A DNA stretch of 15,599 nt from an uncultured Mycoplasmatota bacterium (GTDB taxonomy: Bacteria > Bacillota_I > Bacilli_A > RF39 > UBA660): NCBI GenBank assembly GCA_900554315.1, contig USGP01000023.1:1-15599 (forward strand), given 5' to 3'. The number at the start of each line of letters is the position of its first letter. Within the stretch, counting starts at the first letter, position 1. Shown in pieces: positions 1 through 6,653 of the stretch. Position numbers and translations under genes: made by a program. The notes beneath the pieces are model-generated. The model made no database searches. It had not been told where the DNA came from and worked only from the letters and a program-made list of their open reading frames with translations.

Positions 1-942
1 TATAAATATATCTGGATTGTTATTTTTAGTAATGGTTAAGCTTTTATTTGGAAATATAATTGCAAAAGTTATTATGCTTATACATATTATAATATATATT
101 ATTTTTTTCTTATTTAATAGAATGTAAAACCCATAATAAATAATAAAGAAAATCAGTGTTGCTATTAGAAGATAAAATAAATTGTTATTGATAACTGCTT
201 CTCTAAGTGTATTGAGATTTAACATTAATGGAAGTATACTAGCAAAAAGGTTATATCTTATTTCTTTATTTTTTATTATGTAAATGATAAAGATTATGAT
301 TGCGAAAATTAAGGTTGACTTTGATATTGTTAAAAGTAATCCCAACATATTTATATAAAAAATAATTTTGTATGGTTTTTTATCTAGCCATTTAAAGCTT
401 AAAATAATACCAATTAAAGAGAATAGAGCTAATGCATTGGGATAATTAAGAGTACCATATAGTCGATAAATGCTTGATAAATAGAAATCTCCATAGTCTG
501 CTTTTATTGAAAAACTTTCTAGTATGTTGGGATAAAAGATATATAGAATGCTTGTGATTACTGTAATAGTTGATGATATGATTATAGTTTTAAATAGTTG
601 TTCTTTACTCATTATTTGATTTATATTGATGGCTATGATTAAAGTTGACAGTATTAGTATTGTTATTTTTATATGGGTATTTATAAATACAATGTCTTTG
701 GAAAACAGTGGTATTAAATAGGTTAGTATAAATAGAAAATAAAGAATTATTTTTTTATCTATTTTTTTTGGTTTTAATATAAATTGAGTAATGGCTATTA
801 TATCTAGTAAAATAAATGCAAAAAGATAGTTATTGATATAACTATCTTTAAAACTACCTAGAAATAGAGGAGTAAGTATTAATAATAATGTTGTTACTGT
901 TATGTTGATTTTATTGATTATGTTATAGATTTTATCTTTCAT
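1..942 (-). CDS. O-antigen ligase/polymerase-like membrane protein, 3' end outside window
   Basis: This minus-strand frame starts with ATG at 942-940 and stays open for 314 codons to the window edge, so the C-terminus is missing. It is almost wholly hydrophobic, with about eight or nine membrane segments (for example residues 15-30, 40-56, 65-80, 92-108, 118-136, 168-182, 195-223, 255-276, 281-297). Residues 160-172 read RLYGTLNYPNALA and residues 206-211 ISKST. This resembles the 'GTxxNPN' and 'SRG/SKS' blocks of the O-antigen ligase/Wzy family (PF04932), whose members polymerise or transfer surface polysaccharides at the outer face of the membrane. The start has an AAGGAG site six bases upstream. 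The preceding surface-protein gene stops one base before it (TAAAATG), so the two are probably translationally coupled. Family assignment is inferred from these motifs and topology; the substrate is unknown. Confidence 0.72.
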   Translation of the reverse strand, partial: MKDKIYNIINKINITVTTLLLILTPLFLGSFKDSYINNYLFAFILLDIIAITQFILKPKKIDKKIILYFLFILTYLIPLFSKDIVFINTHIKITILILSTLIIAININQIMSKEQLFKTIIISSTITVITSILYIFYPNILESFSIKADYGDFYLSSIYRLYGTLNYPNALALFSLIGIILSFKWLDKKPYKIIFYINMLGLLLTISKSTLIFAIIIFIIYIIKNKEIRYNLFASILPLMLNLNTLREAVINNNLFYLLIATLIFFIIYYGFYILLNKKKIIYIIICISIITFAIIFPNKSLTITKNNNPDIFI

Positions 943-943
943 T

Positions 944-2188
944 TTATACTCCTTGTTTTTTCTTTTTCTTTTTTATTACTAAACCTATGATAATAATTCC
1001 TATTACTGTAATACAGATTCCTGTTATTAATATCCATTTTTGAATATATATTGAAGTGTTTGGCACATTGACAACGTCTGCACAAGACCATTTTCCATAT
1101 AAAGTTAAGTTGCTATTGATTGGGGTGTCTTCATCAAATCTAGTTTTTAAATCCTTATCTAGGTACCAACTATCTAATGTACAACATTTTCCGTTTTCTT
1201 CTATTTTTGTTCCAATTTGATTATTAATTTCTTGTTTGATATTTTCTAATGTCATTCCGGTACTTTCTAGTCGGTAAAGTAAGTCTTTCTCTAAATCTCC
1301 AAATGTTTCAAATTTTATTTCTAAAATGTCTGCAATTGTATAAGGGTCATCTGGTGTTCCAGAGCCTGTTAAGGAAATATTTGAATTTAAGTATATGACA
1401 GGATAGATGCTTTCTGAATTTCTTGAATAAGCCTCTGTTGGGTAAAAATTTTTGCTTGTTAAAAAGGTTGCTATTGTAGATTCATCTGTTTGAGTATAAG
1501 CATTAGGCGTCAAGGTTTTTCCACGTTTAATCCAACTTTGGTCATTATTATTGTATGTTCTTAGAAAGTCAGTGTAATTTATTAATCCAATTTTTCCATT
1601 CCATTGGTAATTTTTTTCATTCTGAATCATTGTATGTAAATTTGTTGTAGAAGTTCCTCCAATTGCAAAGTTATGGCTTATTATATATTTTTTTGCTTTG
1701 TCTGTTAGGTTAGCATAATATTTATTATTTAATAGAATGTTTATATTTGAATCTTTTAATACAGTTCCAGTTTTTACTGTATTACTAAATTCTTTTGTTT
1801 TATCTGTTAAATTATTTGTTGCTGCCCATGCATTACATCCATATGAATTTGCCATATTGTTATCACAATATGTACCGGTGTTTTCAGTATTATATATCAT
1901 TTTTCCTATCGATTGATTTTTGATTATTTTTAGTGTACCATCTTTTTCAACACTTAATATTCTCCAGCCAGCAGATTCGTCATTAAATGTTAAATAGTTA
2001 TTTGGGTTTGCTCCTTTATAGATATATCTTCCTTCTTCATATTCATCTTTATATAGTCCATCTCCTGTTGTAACTGTTGTTTTTATTAGTGTATCTTTTG
2101 CTTTTTCTATTGTTGCTGCTTGAACAGGAATTTGATTTCCTATTAATAATAGAGTGATTACTCCAATTAGTATGAAAGCTTTTTTCAT
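944..2188 (-). CDS. Sortase-anchored surface protein with InlB-type repeat and VPNTS signal
   Basis: The product has 414 residues. A signal peptide covers residues 1-24 (MKKAF, then a hydrophobic core, cleavage near VQA-A). Residues about 50-270 form an extracellular region containing GRYIYKGANPNNY and WRILSV, a pattern I associate with DUF6273-like surface proteins of gut Firmicutes, with Cys108 and Cys118 as a possible disulfide. Residues about 341-367 (WYLDKDL to LTLYGKW) match the end of a Listeria-Bacteroides/InlB B-repeat (PF09479). The C-terminus is a sortase signal: VPNTS at 375-379, a membrane segment at about 384-405, then six lysines. ATG at 2188 is preferred because AAGGTG lies six bases upstream; an in-frame GTG at 2197 overlaps that site. 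The gene is co-directional with and coupled to the O-antigen ligase-like gene. Cell-wall anchoring is well supported; the ligand is unknown. Confidence 0.85.
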   Translation of the reverse strand: MKKAFILIGVITLLLIGNQIPVQAATIEKAKDTLIKTTVTTGDGLYKDEYEEGRYIYKGANPNNYLTFNDESAGWRILSVEKDGTLKIIKNQSIGKMIYNTENTGTYCDNNMANSYGCNAWAATNNLTDKTKEFSNTVKTGTVLKDSNINILLNNKYYANLTDKAKKYIISHNFAIGGTSTTNLHTMIQNEKNYQWNGKIGLINYTDFLRTYNNNDQSWIKRGKTLTPNAYTQTDESTIATFLTSKNFYPTEAYSRNSESIYPVIYLNSNISLTGSGTPDDPYTIADILEIKFETFGDLEKDLLYRLESTGMTLENIKQEINNQIGTKIEENGKCCTLDSWYLDKDLKTRFDEDTPINSNLTLYGKWSCADVVNVPNTSIYIQKWILITGICITVIGIIIIGLVIKKKKKKQGV

Positions 2189-2212
2189 TTTTTTCACCTT
2201 ACCTTTATTACT

Positions 2213-2241
2213 ATTTTACTTTCTTTCTTTTGAAAAGTCTA
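2213..2241 (-). promoter_or_regulatory. Candidate vegetative promoter of the VPNTS surface-protein operon
   Basis: Read on the minus strand, TAGACT (2241-2236) and TAAAAT (2218-2213) are 17 bases apart and lie 25 bases upstream of the chosen start. The -35 is only a partial match, so this is a moderate call. Confidence 0.4.
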
Positions 2242-2284
2242 TTTTATTTTTTGGGCTATTGTTGTTTTCTAGTTTTAAATTTTA

Positions 2285-2293
2285 CATATGATA
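2285..2293 (+). promoter_or_regulatory. Sigma-K-like -10 element of the cotD-like gene
   Basis: CATATGATA fits the mother-cell sigma-K -10 consensus CATAnnnTA and lies just upstream of an AGGAGG ribosome site (2300-2305). No AC -35 is seen at the expected 16-17 bases, so only the -10 is supported. Late mother-cell expression would suit a spore-coat gene. Confidence 0.45.
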
Positions 2294-2313
2294 AGATATA
2301 GGAGGTAATTAGA

Positions 2314-2640
2314 ATGTTTGATCAAAATAACTTCGATTTTAATTCTACTGTTAAAGGTAATCATAATACGGTAGATAATGATATGAATGTTGATATTAAC
2401 ATGAATAGTAATATGGGCACTATGAAGGAAAGTCCTAATATGAATATGGGATGTTGTGAAGGCGTTCAAGAAAAATGTATTCATAAAACTATTGTTCATG
2501 AGGTTCCTCATATTTGTCCGATTCATACTCGTATTATTAACCATCATGTGTTTAAACATACTTATCGTCCACAATATACTTGTTCTGAAGAAAATGTAGT
2601 TAGTAACGTACAATGTGGTTCTTGTAGTCAATTTCGTTAA
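2314..2640 (+). CDS. cotD: CotD-like inner spore-coat protein
   Basis: This 108-residue protein has no signal peptide or membrane segment. Residues 1-45 are rich in Asn, Asp and Met (repeated NMN/DMNVD). The C-terminal half is rich in His and Cys: HKTIVHEVPHICPIHTRIIN followed by HHVFKHTY and a CGSC pair near the end. The 'KTIV...P.H...H...H' pattern matches the CotD family (PF11122), spore-coat proteins of Bacilli. The Asn-rich head is an extension relative to Bacillus CotD, which is about 75 residues. It starts at ATG with AGGAGG eight bases upstream and a sigma-K-like -10 just before. It is followed 87 bases later by rpoZ on the same strand, with no clear terminator between. This is direct evidence that the organism, or a recent ancestor, forms spores. 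Confidence 0.82.
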   Translation: MFDQNNFDFNSTVKGNHNTVDNDMNVDINMNSNMGTMKESPNMNMGCCEGVQEKCIHKTIVHEVPHICPIHTRIINHHVFKHTYRPQYTCSEENVVSNVQCGSCSQFR

Positions 2641-2727
2641 TTTGTCAATTATAAGTGTCTAATTTTGTCACCTTCCTTGATTATTTTTTTATAGTGTTTT
2701 ATCCTAATAGTAGGGAGTGTGATACGT

Positions 2728-2934
2728 ATGATTTATCCTTCTATTGATAAATTGCTTAATATTGTTGACTCAAAATACGAATTAGTTCACATTGCGGCAC
2801 GTCGTAGTAAAGAAATATCAAGGACTGGTTATTTACAGATGCCGGCTAGTTCTTATAAGAGTACGAAGAATATAGGGAGAGCATTAGAAGAAGTTACAGA
2901 AGGACTTATTATTGTTAAGAAGGGAGAAAAGTAA
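2728..2934 (+). CDS. rpoZ: RNA polymerase omega subunit
   Basis: The 68-residue product starts MIYPSIDKLLNIVDSKYELV and continues IAARRSKEIS. This is the omega signature in which a Tyr-Pro-Ser-Ile-Asp start precedes the conserved 'DSKY.LV..AA.R..E' helix. Omega binds the beta-prime subunit and helps RNA polymerase assembly. Length is typical for Firmicutes. ATG at 2728 is preferred to the in-frame GTG at 2719 because GGGAG (2713-2717) sits ten bases upstream of the ATG, and because the family starts immediately before the YPSID motif. A possible promoter is TTGATT (2677-2682), 17 bases, TATCCT (2700-2705), but it would give a very short leader. In many Firmicutes rpoZ lies next to gmk and priA; here it sits between cotD and recX. 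Confidence 0.92.
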   Translation: MIYPSIDKLLNIVDSKYELVHIAARRSKEISRTGYLQMPASSYKSTKNIGRALEEVTEGLIIVKKGEK

Positions 2935-2951
2935 GTTTTTCTCTTTTTTTT
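2919..2951 (+). terminator. Rho-independent terminator after rpoZ
   Basis: A GAGAAAA/TTTTCTC stem, extended by G-U and A-U pairs, overlaps the rpoZ stop codon and runs into a tract of eight or more T. The stem is AT-rich and therefore weak, but position and T-tract fit. Confidence 0.55.
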
Positions 2952-3027
2952 ATATTAAAAATGAAAAAACTAAGTGACTATTAGAAATAAGGTTATTTGC
3001 TTTTTGAAGTAGGAAGATTGGAAAGAC

Positions 3028-3066
3028 GAATTAAGTAAACTTAATTCTTTTGTTCTGTGCTATACT
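3028..3066 (+). promoter_or_regulatory. Inverted repeat and extended -10 upstream of recX
   Basis: GAATTAAG-TAAA-CTTAATTC (3028-3047) is a perfect 8-bp inverted repeat. Fourteen bases later comes TGC-TATACT (3058-3066), an extended -10. The repeat covers the -35 region, so it could be an operator or simply a weak hairpin. The implied leader before recX is only about ten bases. Confidence 0.35.
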
Positions 3067-3082
3067 AGTGGTAGGTGATTGT

Positions 3083-3829
3083 ATGAAGATACTAAAGTAT
3101 AAAAAGAAAAAAAATGGTCAGTATGAGTTGGAATTGGAATCTGGAGAAAAATTATCTTTATATGAAGAAGTAATATTAAAGTATGAATTATTGTTAAAAA
3201 AGAAAATTGATGAGAAGGAACGAGAAAAAATTCTTCTAAGTAATCAAGAATATGATGTTTATTATGTTGCTTTGAAATCATTAAAGAGTAGATTTAAGTC
3301 GGTAAAAGATCTTAGGGATTTTTTATTAAAAAAAGAATATCCTCAAGATTATGTTGATAAAGCAATTCAAAAATTGTTAAAGCAAGGTTATTTAGATGAT
3401 AGAAGTTTTGCGAAAGCATATATTAATCAACAAATAATTACTACTTCAAAGGGCCCTAGAAAAATAGAAAAAGAATTATTAGATAAAGGGGTTTCTTCTG
3501 ATATCATCTATGATGAATTAACTGTATTTTCACAGGATATGCAAATTGAAAAGATAAAGAAAGTTGCAAGTCGTGCTATTCGTAGTAATAGAAGTAGAGG
3601 TGGAGCAGTTTTACATAAAAAGATCGTTCATGACTTACAGACTTTAGGATATGATCGTTCTGTTATAGAATCTGTGTTATCTACTTTAGATTTTGGTGAT
3701 ACGAAAGAAATAGCTAAAAAAGAGTATGAAAAATTATATCGTAGACTTAGCAGAAAATATTCTGGTCGAGAGTTAGAATATAAGATCAAAGAAAAACTAT
3801 ATCAGAAAGGATTGTATTATGAAGATTAA
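3083..3829 (+). CDS. recX: RecX regulatory protein
   Basis: The 248-residue product has the three-helix repeat architecture of RecX, which binds RecA filaments and modulates recombination and SOS induction. Diagnostic stretches are 'ALKSLKSRFKSVKDLRDFL', then 'AIQKLLKQGYLDD-SFAKAYI' and 'KGPRKIEKELLDKG', the usual RecX core. An N-terminal region of about 60 residues precedes the core, as in Firmicute homologues. ATG at 3083 is preferred over upstream non-ATG starts because GGTAGGTG (3070-3077) lies just before it and the protein then begins with a plausible MKILKYKKK. The 3' end overlaps the next gene by 11 bases, so the two are likely coupled. No recA is in the window. Confidence 0.9.
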   Translation: MKILKYKKKKNGQYELELESGEKLSLYEEVILKYELLLKKKIDEKEREKILLSNQEYDVYYVALKSLKSRFKSVKDLRDFLLKKEYPQDYVDKAIQKLLKQGYLDDRSFAKAYINQQIITTSKGPRKIEKELLDKGVSSDIIYDELTVFSQDMQIEKIKKVASRAIRSNRSRGGAVLHKKIVHDLQTLGYDRSVIESVLSTLDFGDTKEIAKKEYEKLYRRLSRKYSGRELEYKIKEKLYQKGLYYED

Positions 3830-5237
3830 AACTTTTATTCAAAATCATAAGTTAAGTTTGTCTTTTGCATTGTTTTTGTTTTGCTTCTCTTTATTTTTAA
3901 TGCTGTTTTTAAGAATAGATATTGATTATTTTTGGCATTTTAAAGCGGGAGAATACATGGTACAACATTCTACTATCTTAACAAAGGATATTTTTTCTTG
4001 GAGTTTATATCATTATTCTTGGATTTCTCATGAATGGTTATTTGAAGTTATTTTATATGGATTGTATCTTCTTTTTGGAAAATATCATTTGTTTATTTAT
4101 GCATTTTTCTTAATTTTATGTTTAGCTTTCTTTTTGTTTTTTGTTTTAAAAAAAGATTATTTAAAAAACATTCCGTTTTCTTTATTTTGGACTATCTTTT
4201 TTGCTATGGTTTTTACTAGTTTATCTGGTAGACCCCAGTTATTAAGTTTTTTATTGTTAGCTGTTAGTGTGTGGCTTATTTTTTATTATTTTTATCATCC
4301 AGATTCTAAACGTATTTACTTTTTACCACTTATTAGTTTATTTTGGGCTAATGTTCATGGAGGATCTTCTAATTTACCATACTTACTATGCTTTCTAGCA
4401 GTATTTGCTGGTCTATTTTCGTTTTCTTTTTCCAAAATGGAAGCTAGTCGTTTAACTAAGAAACAAATACTTACTTATTTTGTTGTTGCTGTATTATGTA
4501 TGGTTGCTATTGTTTTTAATCCTCATGGAATTCATATGATTTTTTATCCTTATCAAAATATGGCTGATAGTACAATGCTTTCTACTATTGCAGAGTGGCA
4601 ACCTACAAATTTAAATTCTTTATCACATTATATTTATTTTGTTTTTGCTCTTTTTACTCTTCTAGTTATGTTATTAAGTAAAAAGAAGATTAGGTTTGTA
4701 GATTTTGCTTTTTATTTATTTTTCTTATATTTGGGATTAAAAAGTATTCGTTTTTGGTTTTTTAGTTATTTAGTTTGGTCATTATTTATTTTTTATTATG
4801 TTCCAAAAAGAAAGTTAGATTCTTATACTTGTCTTTTCGTTTGTATATTTTCTATTCTTTTGTTACTTATTTTTTTGAGAGGTTTTTCTTACTCGGATGT
4901 TATGTCTTATCAGACTTTGTCAGATTCTGCTATTTCTGTTTTAAAAGAAGAAAAGCCGAAAAGATTATTTAATTATTATGATTATGGGGCATATTTAATT
5001 TATAAAGATATTCCTGTCTTTATTGATGGTAGAGCAGATTTGTATTCTCAATATAATTATAAGGATTATCAAAGTATTTCTAGATTACAATATCATTTTC
5101 CGGATTTAATTGAAAAATATGATTTTGATTATTTCATTGTTCCTAGAAAAAGTGGGCTTGCTAGTTATTTAAAGGGTGCTAATTCTTATAATCTTATTTA
5201 TAAAGATAAAGACTGTATGATTTTTCAAAAAAAATAA
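3819..5237 (+). CDS. Polytopic membrane protein, GT-C glycosyltransferase-like
   Basis: The 472-residue protein has about ten to eleven predicted membrane helices and a soluble C-terminal part of about 100 residues. The first extracytoplasmic loop reads 'IDIDYFWHFKAGEYM' and later 'SWISHEWLFEVI'. Paired acidic and aromatic residues in the first loop are typical of GT-C (dolichyl/polyprenyl-phosphate sugar-dependent) transferases and of a related uncharacterised family. The C-terminal part contains VFIDGRADLY and DYFIVPR, which I recognise as conserved in that uncharacterised family. No reaction can be assigned. ATG at 3819 lies inside the end of recX and has AGAAAGGA seven bases upstream. A strong terminator ends the transcript. 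Function in cell-surface glycan or lipid modification is inference from fold only. Confidence 0.7.
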   Translation: MKIKTFIQNHKLSLSFALFLFCFSLFLMLFLRIDIDYFWHFKAGEYMVQHSTILTKDIFSWSLYHYSWISHEWLFEVILYGLYLLFGKYHLFIYAFFLILCLAFFLFFVLKKDYLKNIPFSLFWTIFFAMVFTSLSGRPQLLSFLLLAVSVWLIFYYFYHPDSKRIYFLPLISLFWANVHGGSSNLPYLLCFLAVFAGLFSFSFSKMEASRLTKKQILTYFVVAVLCMVAIVFNPHGIHMIFYPYQNMADSTMLSTIAEWQPTNLNSLSHYIYFVFALFTLLVMLLSKKKIRFVDFAFYLFFLYLGLKSIRFWFFSYLVWSLFIFYYVPKRKLDSYTCLFVCIFSILLLLIFLRGFSYSDVMSYQTLSDSAISVLKEEKPKRLFNYYDYGAYLIYKDIPVFIDGRADLYSQYNYKDYQSISRLQYHFPDLIEKYDFDYFIVPRKSGLASYLKGANSYNLIYKDKDCMIFQKK

Positions 5238-5260
5238 AAAGTGCTAAAAAGCACTTTTTT
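5237..5260. terminator. Bidirectional terminator between convergent genes
   Basis: GTGCT-AAAA-AGCAC (5241-5254), flanked by A-runs on the left and T-runs on the right, forms a hairpin with a U-tract on either strand. It starts at the stop of the membrane-protein gene and touches the prsA stop codon at 5260-5262, so it can serve both. Confidence 0.88.
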
Positions 5261-6258
5261 TAATTTGTTGTTGTATTAGATGATGCTTGAAGTAATTGAT
5301 CCATTAATTCATTGTATTGTTTTTCTAATTCATCATCATTCCATTTGATGTTGTTATCTTCTCTAATATCAATTAAGGTTTGATAATGTAGAGTTGAGTT
5401 ATTACTTAGCTTATTTGTTGCTAAAGTTGTTTTAATGTCTGATTTTACTTCTTTTAGTTTTGGCTTATCTTTTTGATCAGTTTTTAAAATGATATGATAT
5501 CCATATTGTGTTTTTACTGGTTCTTTTGTATATTCATTGTTGTCTAATTTTTTTACAGCTTCCATGAAATTTTCATCCATATCATCTGTGTTAAAATAAC
5601 CTAAATCTCCACCATTATTTTTAGTTGCTGTATCATCAGAATATTCTTTAGCAAGTTCAGCAAAATCTTCACCATCTTCTAACTTTTTAATAATTCTTTC
5701 AGCTTCTTTTTTAGCCTTTTTCTCAGCTTTTGTTTTTTCAGCATCTGTTGCATCACTGTCTACATCTGGTGTAATTAAGATGTGACTTGCTTTGATGTCA
5801 CCAATAATATTTTTGTCATAGTAATCTTGAATTTCATCATCTGTTAATTGCTCTTCTACATAATCTTGTACAGCTTCATTTCTTTTGTATTCTAGTCTAA
5901 GTACATCTTCTAATTCATCTTCAGAATTTACTCCAAAGTATTGTTGAATTGCACTTAGATATAGTGTTTCGTTAGATCCGTAGGTGTCTTTTATTTGGTC
6001 TATTTGATCTTTAACAGCTTTATCCTCATCATCGTTACTAGGATATTTTTCATCAAATAATTGGTGATCAATCATATCTACTAATTTAGAAATGTTTGAT
6101 TTTTTAATTTCATTATAATAATCTGTTGCAGTTATTTTTGCTCCTTTTAAAGATACTGCTGTTTTATTGTTATCTAATTCTGCTTTGTTTCCACAGCCTG
6201 TTACTATTGTTGTAACAGCTAATAATGAACAAAGTCCAATTCCTATTTTTTTGTTCAT
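5260..6258 (-). CDS. prsA: PrsA-type foldase lipoprotein (parvulin peptidyl-prolyl isomerase)
   Basis: The 332-residue protein begins with a lipoprotein signal peptide with lipobox VTGC, Cys22 being the lipidation site. It then has an N-terminal chaperone (SurA/PrsA-like) region (about 30-150) and a parvulin domain at about 155-262. Parvulin landmarks are ASHIL (157-161), GGDLGYF (216-222) and QYGYHII (251-257). The C-terminal helix region ends in a Ser/Thr/Asn tail. PrsA acts outside the membrane, helping exported proteins fold. A charged Lys/Glu stretch (174-195) inserts in the parvulin domain. Two exported wall proteins in this window are plausible clients, though that is inference. An AGGAGG site lies four bases upstream of ATG, and a good -35/-10 pair is present. 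Transcription runs convergent to the membrane-protein gene. Confidence 0.92.
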   Translation of the reverse strand: MNKKIGIGLCSLLAVTTIVTGCGNKAELDNNKTAVSLKGAKITATDYYNEIKKSNISKLVDMIDHQLFDEKYPSNDDEDKAVKDQIDQIKDTYGSNETLYLSAIQQYFGVNSEDELEDVLRLEYKRNEAVQDYVEEQLTDDEIQDYYDKNIIGDIKASHILITPDVDSDATDAEKTKAEKKAKKEAERIIKKLEDGEDFAELAKEYSDDTATKNNGGDLGYFNTDDMDENFMEAVKKLDNNEYTKEPVKTQYGYHIILKTDQKDKPKLKEVKSDIKTTLATNKLSNNSTLHYQTLIDIREDNNIKWNDDELEKQYNELMDQLLQASSNTTTN

Positions 6259-6282
6259 ATTATTTCCTCCTAAACACTCATT

Positions 6283-6311
6283 ATCATAACAAAAAAAAGA
6301 ATTTCATGCAA
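6283..6311 (-). promoter_or_regulatory. Sigma-A-type promoter of prsA
   Basis: On the minus strand, TTGCAT (6311-6306) and TATGAT (6288-6283) are separated by exactly 17 bases, with the AGGAGG site about twelve bases downstream of the -10. Confidence 0.65.
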
Positions 6312-6330
6312 TAAATTACTATATATAATC

Positions 6331-6358
6331 ACATAATTTTTAGTTTTACCATAAAATA
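6331..6358 (+). promoter_or_regulatory. Sigma-K-like promoter of the yjcZ-like pair
   Basis: AC at 6331-6332, 17 bases, then CATAAAATA at 6350-6358 fits the sigma-K consensus AC-N16/17-CATAnnnTA fully. It gives a leader of about 24 bases before the first small gene. Sigma-E recognises similar -10 boxes, so the exact mother-cell sigma factor is uncertain. Confidence 0.58.
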
Positions 6359-6389
6359 TCATGAAAGCATAAAAAAAGGAGGAAAAGAT

Positions 6390-6470
6390 ATGAGTAATTG
6401 TATTTCATCTTCATCAATCATGTTAGTGTTGTTCATTCTTTTGGTTATTATCTTAGGTGCTTATATTTAA
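6390..6470 (+). CDS. YjcZ/SscA-type sporulation membrane peptide, 26 residues
   Basis: A 26-residue frame has a near-perfect AAGGAGG (6376-6382) seven bases upstream of ATG. The product is MSNCISSSS followed by one hydrophobic helix ending LFILLVIILGAYI. The tail matches the short YjcZ family of Bacilli, small sporulation peptides whose members end 'vvLFILLiIvGa.y'. It would insert in the membrane, probably of the mother cell or forespore. It is too short for ordinary gene finding. Support comes from the strong ribosome site, the sigma-K-like promoter, a second similar gene 12 bases downstream and a terminator behind both. Family assignment is by eye. Biochemical function is unknown. Confidence 0.8.
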   Translation: MSNCISSSSIMLVLFILLVIILGAYI

Positions 6471-6482
6471 GGAGGTGTTTTA

Positions 6483-6590
6483 ATGTCTTGCGAAAATACG
6501 TCTGTTCCAAGAAGAAATAATAGCTTTGTTATTATTATTGTTTTATATATTTTATTAGCTATTATTTTAGGCGGTACAATGTGTTATTAA
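6483..6590 (+). CDS. YjcZ/SscA-type sporulation membrane peptide, 35 residues
   Basis: This second member of the tandem pair encodes 35 residues: a polar head MSCENTSVPRRNN and a single hydrophobic helix, FVIIIVLYILLAIILGG, then TMCY. It shares the 'IVLxILLxIILG' core with its neighbour, so the two look like diverged duplicates. GGAGG (6471-6475) directly follows the stop codon of the first gene and lies seven bases before this ATG, typical of a two-gene operon. Cysteine near the N-terminus occurs in both. A terminator follows within a few bases of the stop codon. As with its partner, the role is inferred only from family resemblance and promoter type. Confidence 0.78.
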   Translation: MSCENTSVPRRNNSFVIIIVLYILLAIILGGTMCY

Positions 6591-6593
6591 AAT

Positions 6594-6625
6594 AGGTAAG
6601 AATTTATTTCTTATCTTTTTTTATT
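6594..6625 (+). terminator. Rho-independent terminator of the yjcZ-like operon
   Basis: AGGTAAGAA (6594-6602) pairs with TTCTTATCT (6608-6616) over nine pairs including one G-U, loop of five, followed by a T-tract. Confidence 0.75.
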
Positions 6626-6653
6626 TTTTGGACATACTAGAAATGGTGATTTT

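Noticed and set aside
2275..2631. Minus-strand frame across the cotD-like gene.
   Set aside because: It mirrors the Asn/Met/His repeats of the plus gene, has no ribosome site, and the plus frame has a family match.
2641..2670. Two TTTGTCA copies 23 bases apart upstream of rpoZ as an operator or attachment site.
   Set aside because: Seven-base repeats of this composition are expected by chance in such AT-rich DNA; no mobile element adjoins.
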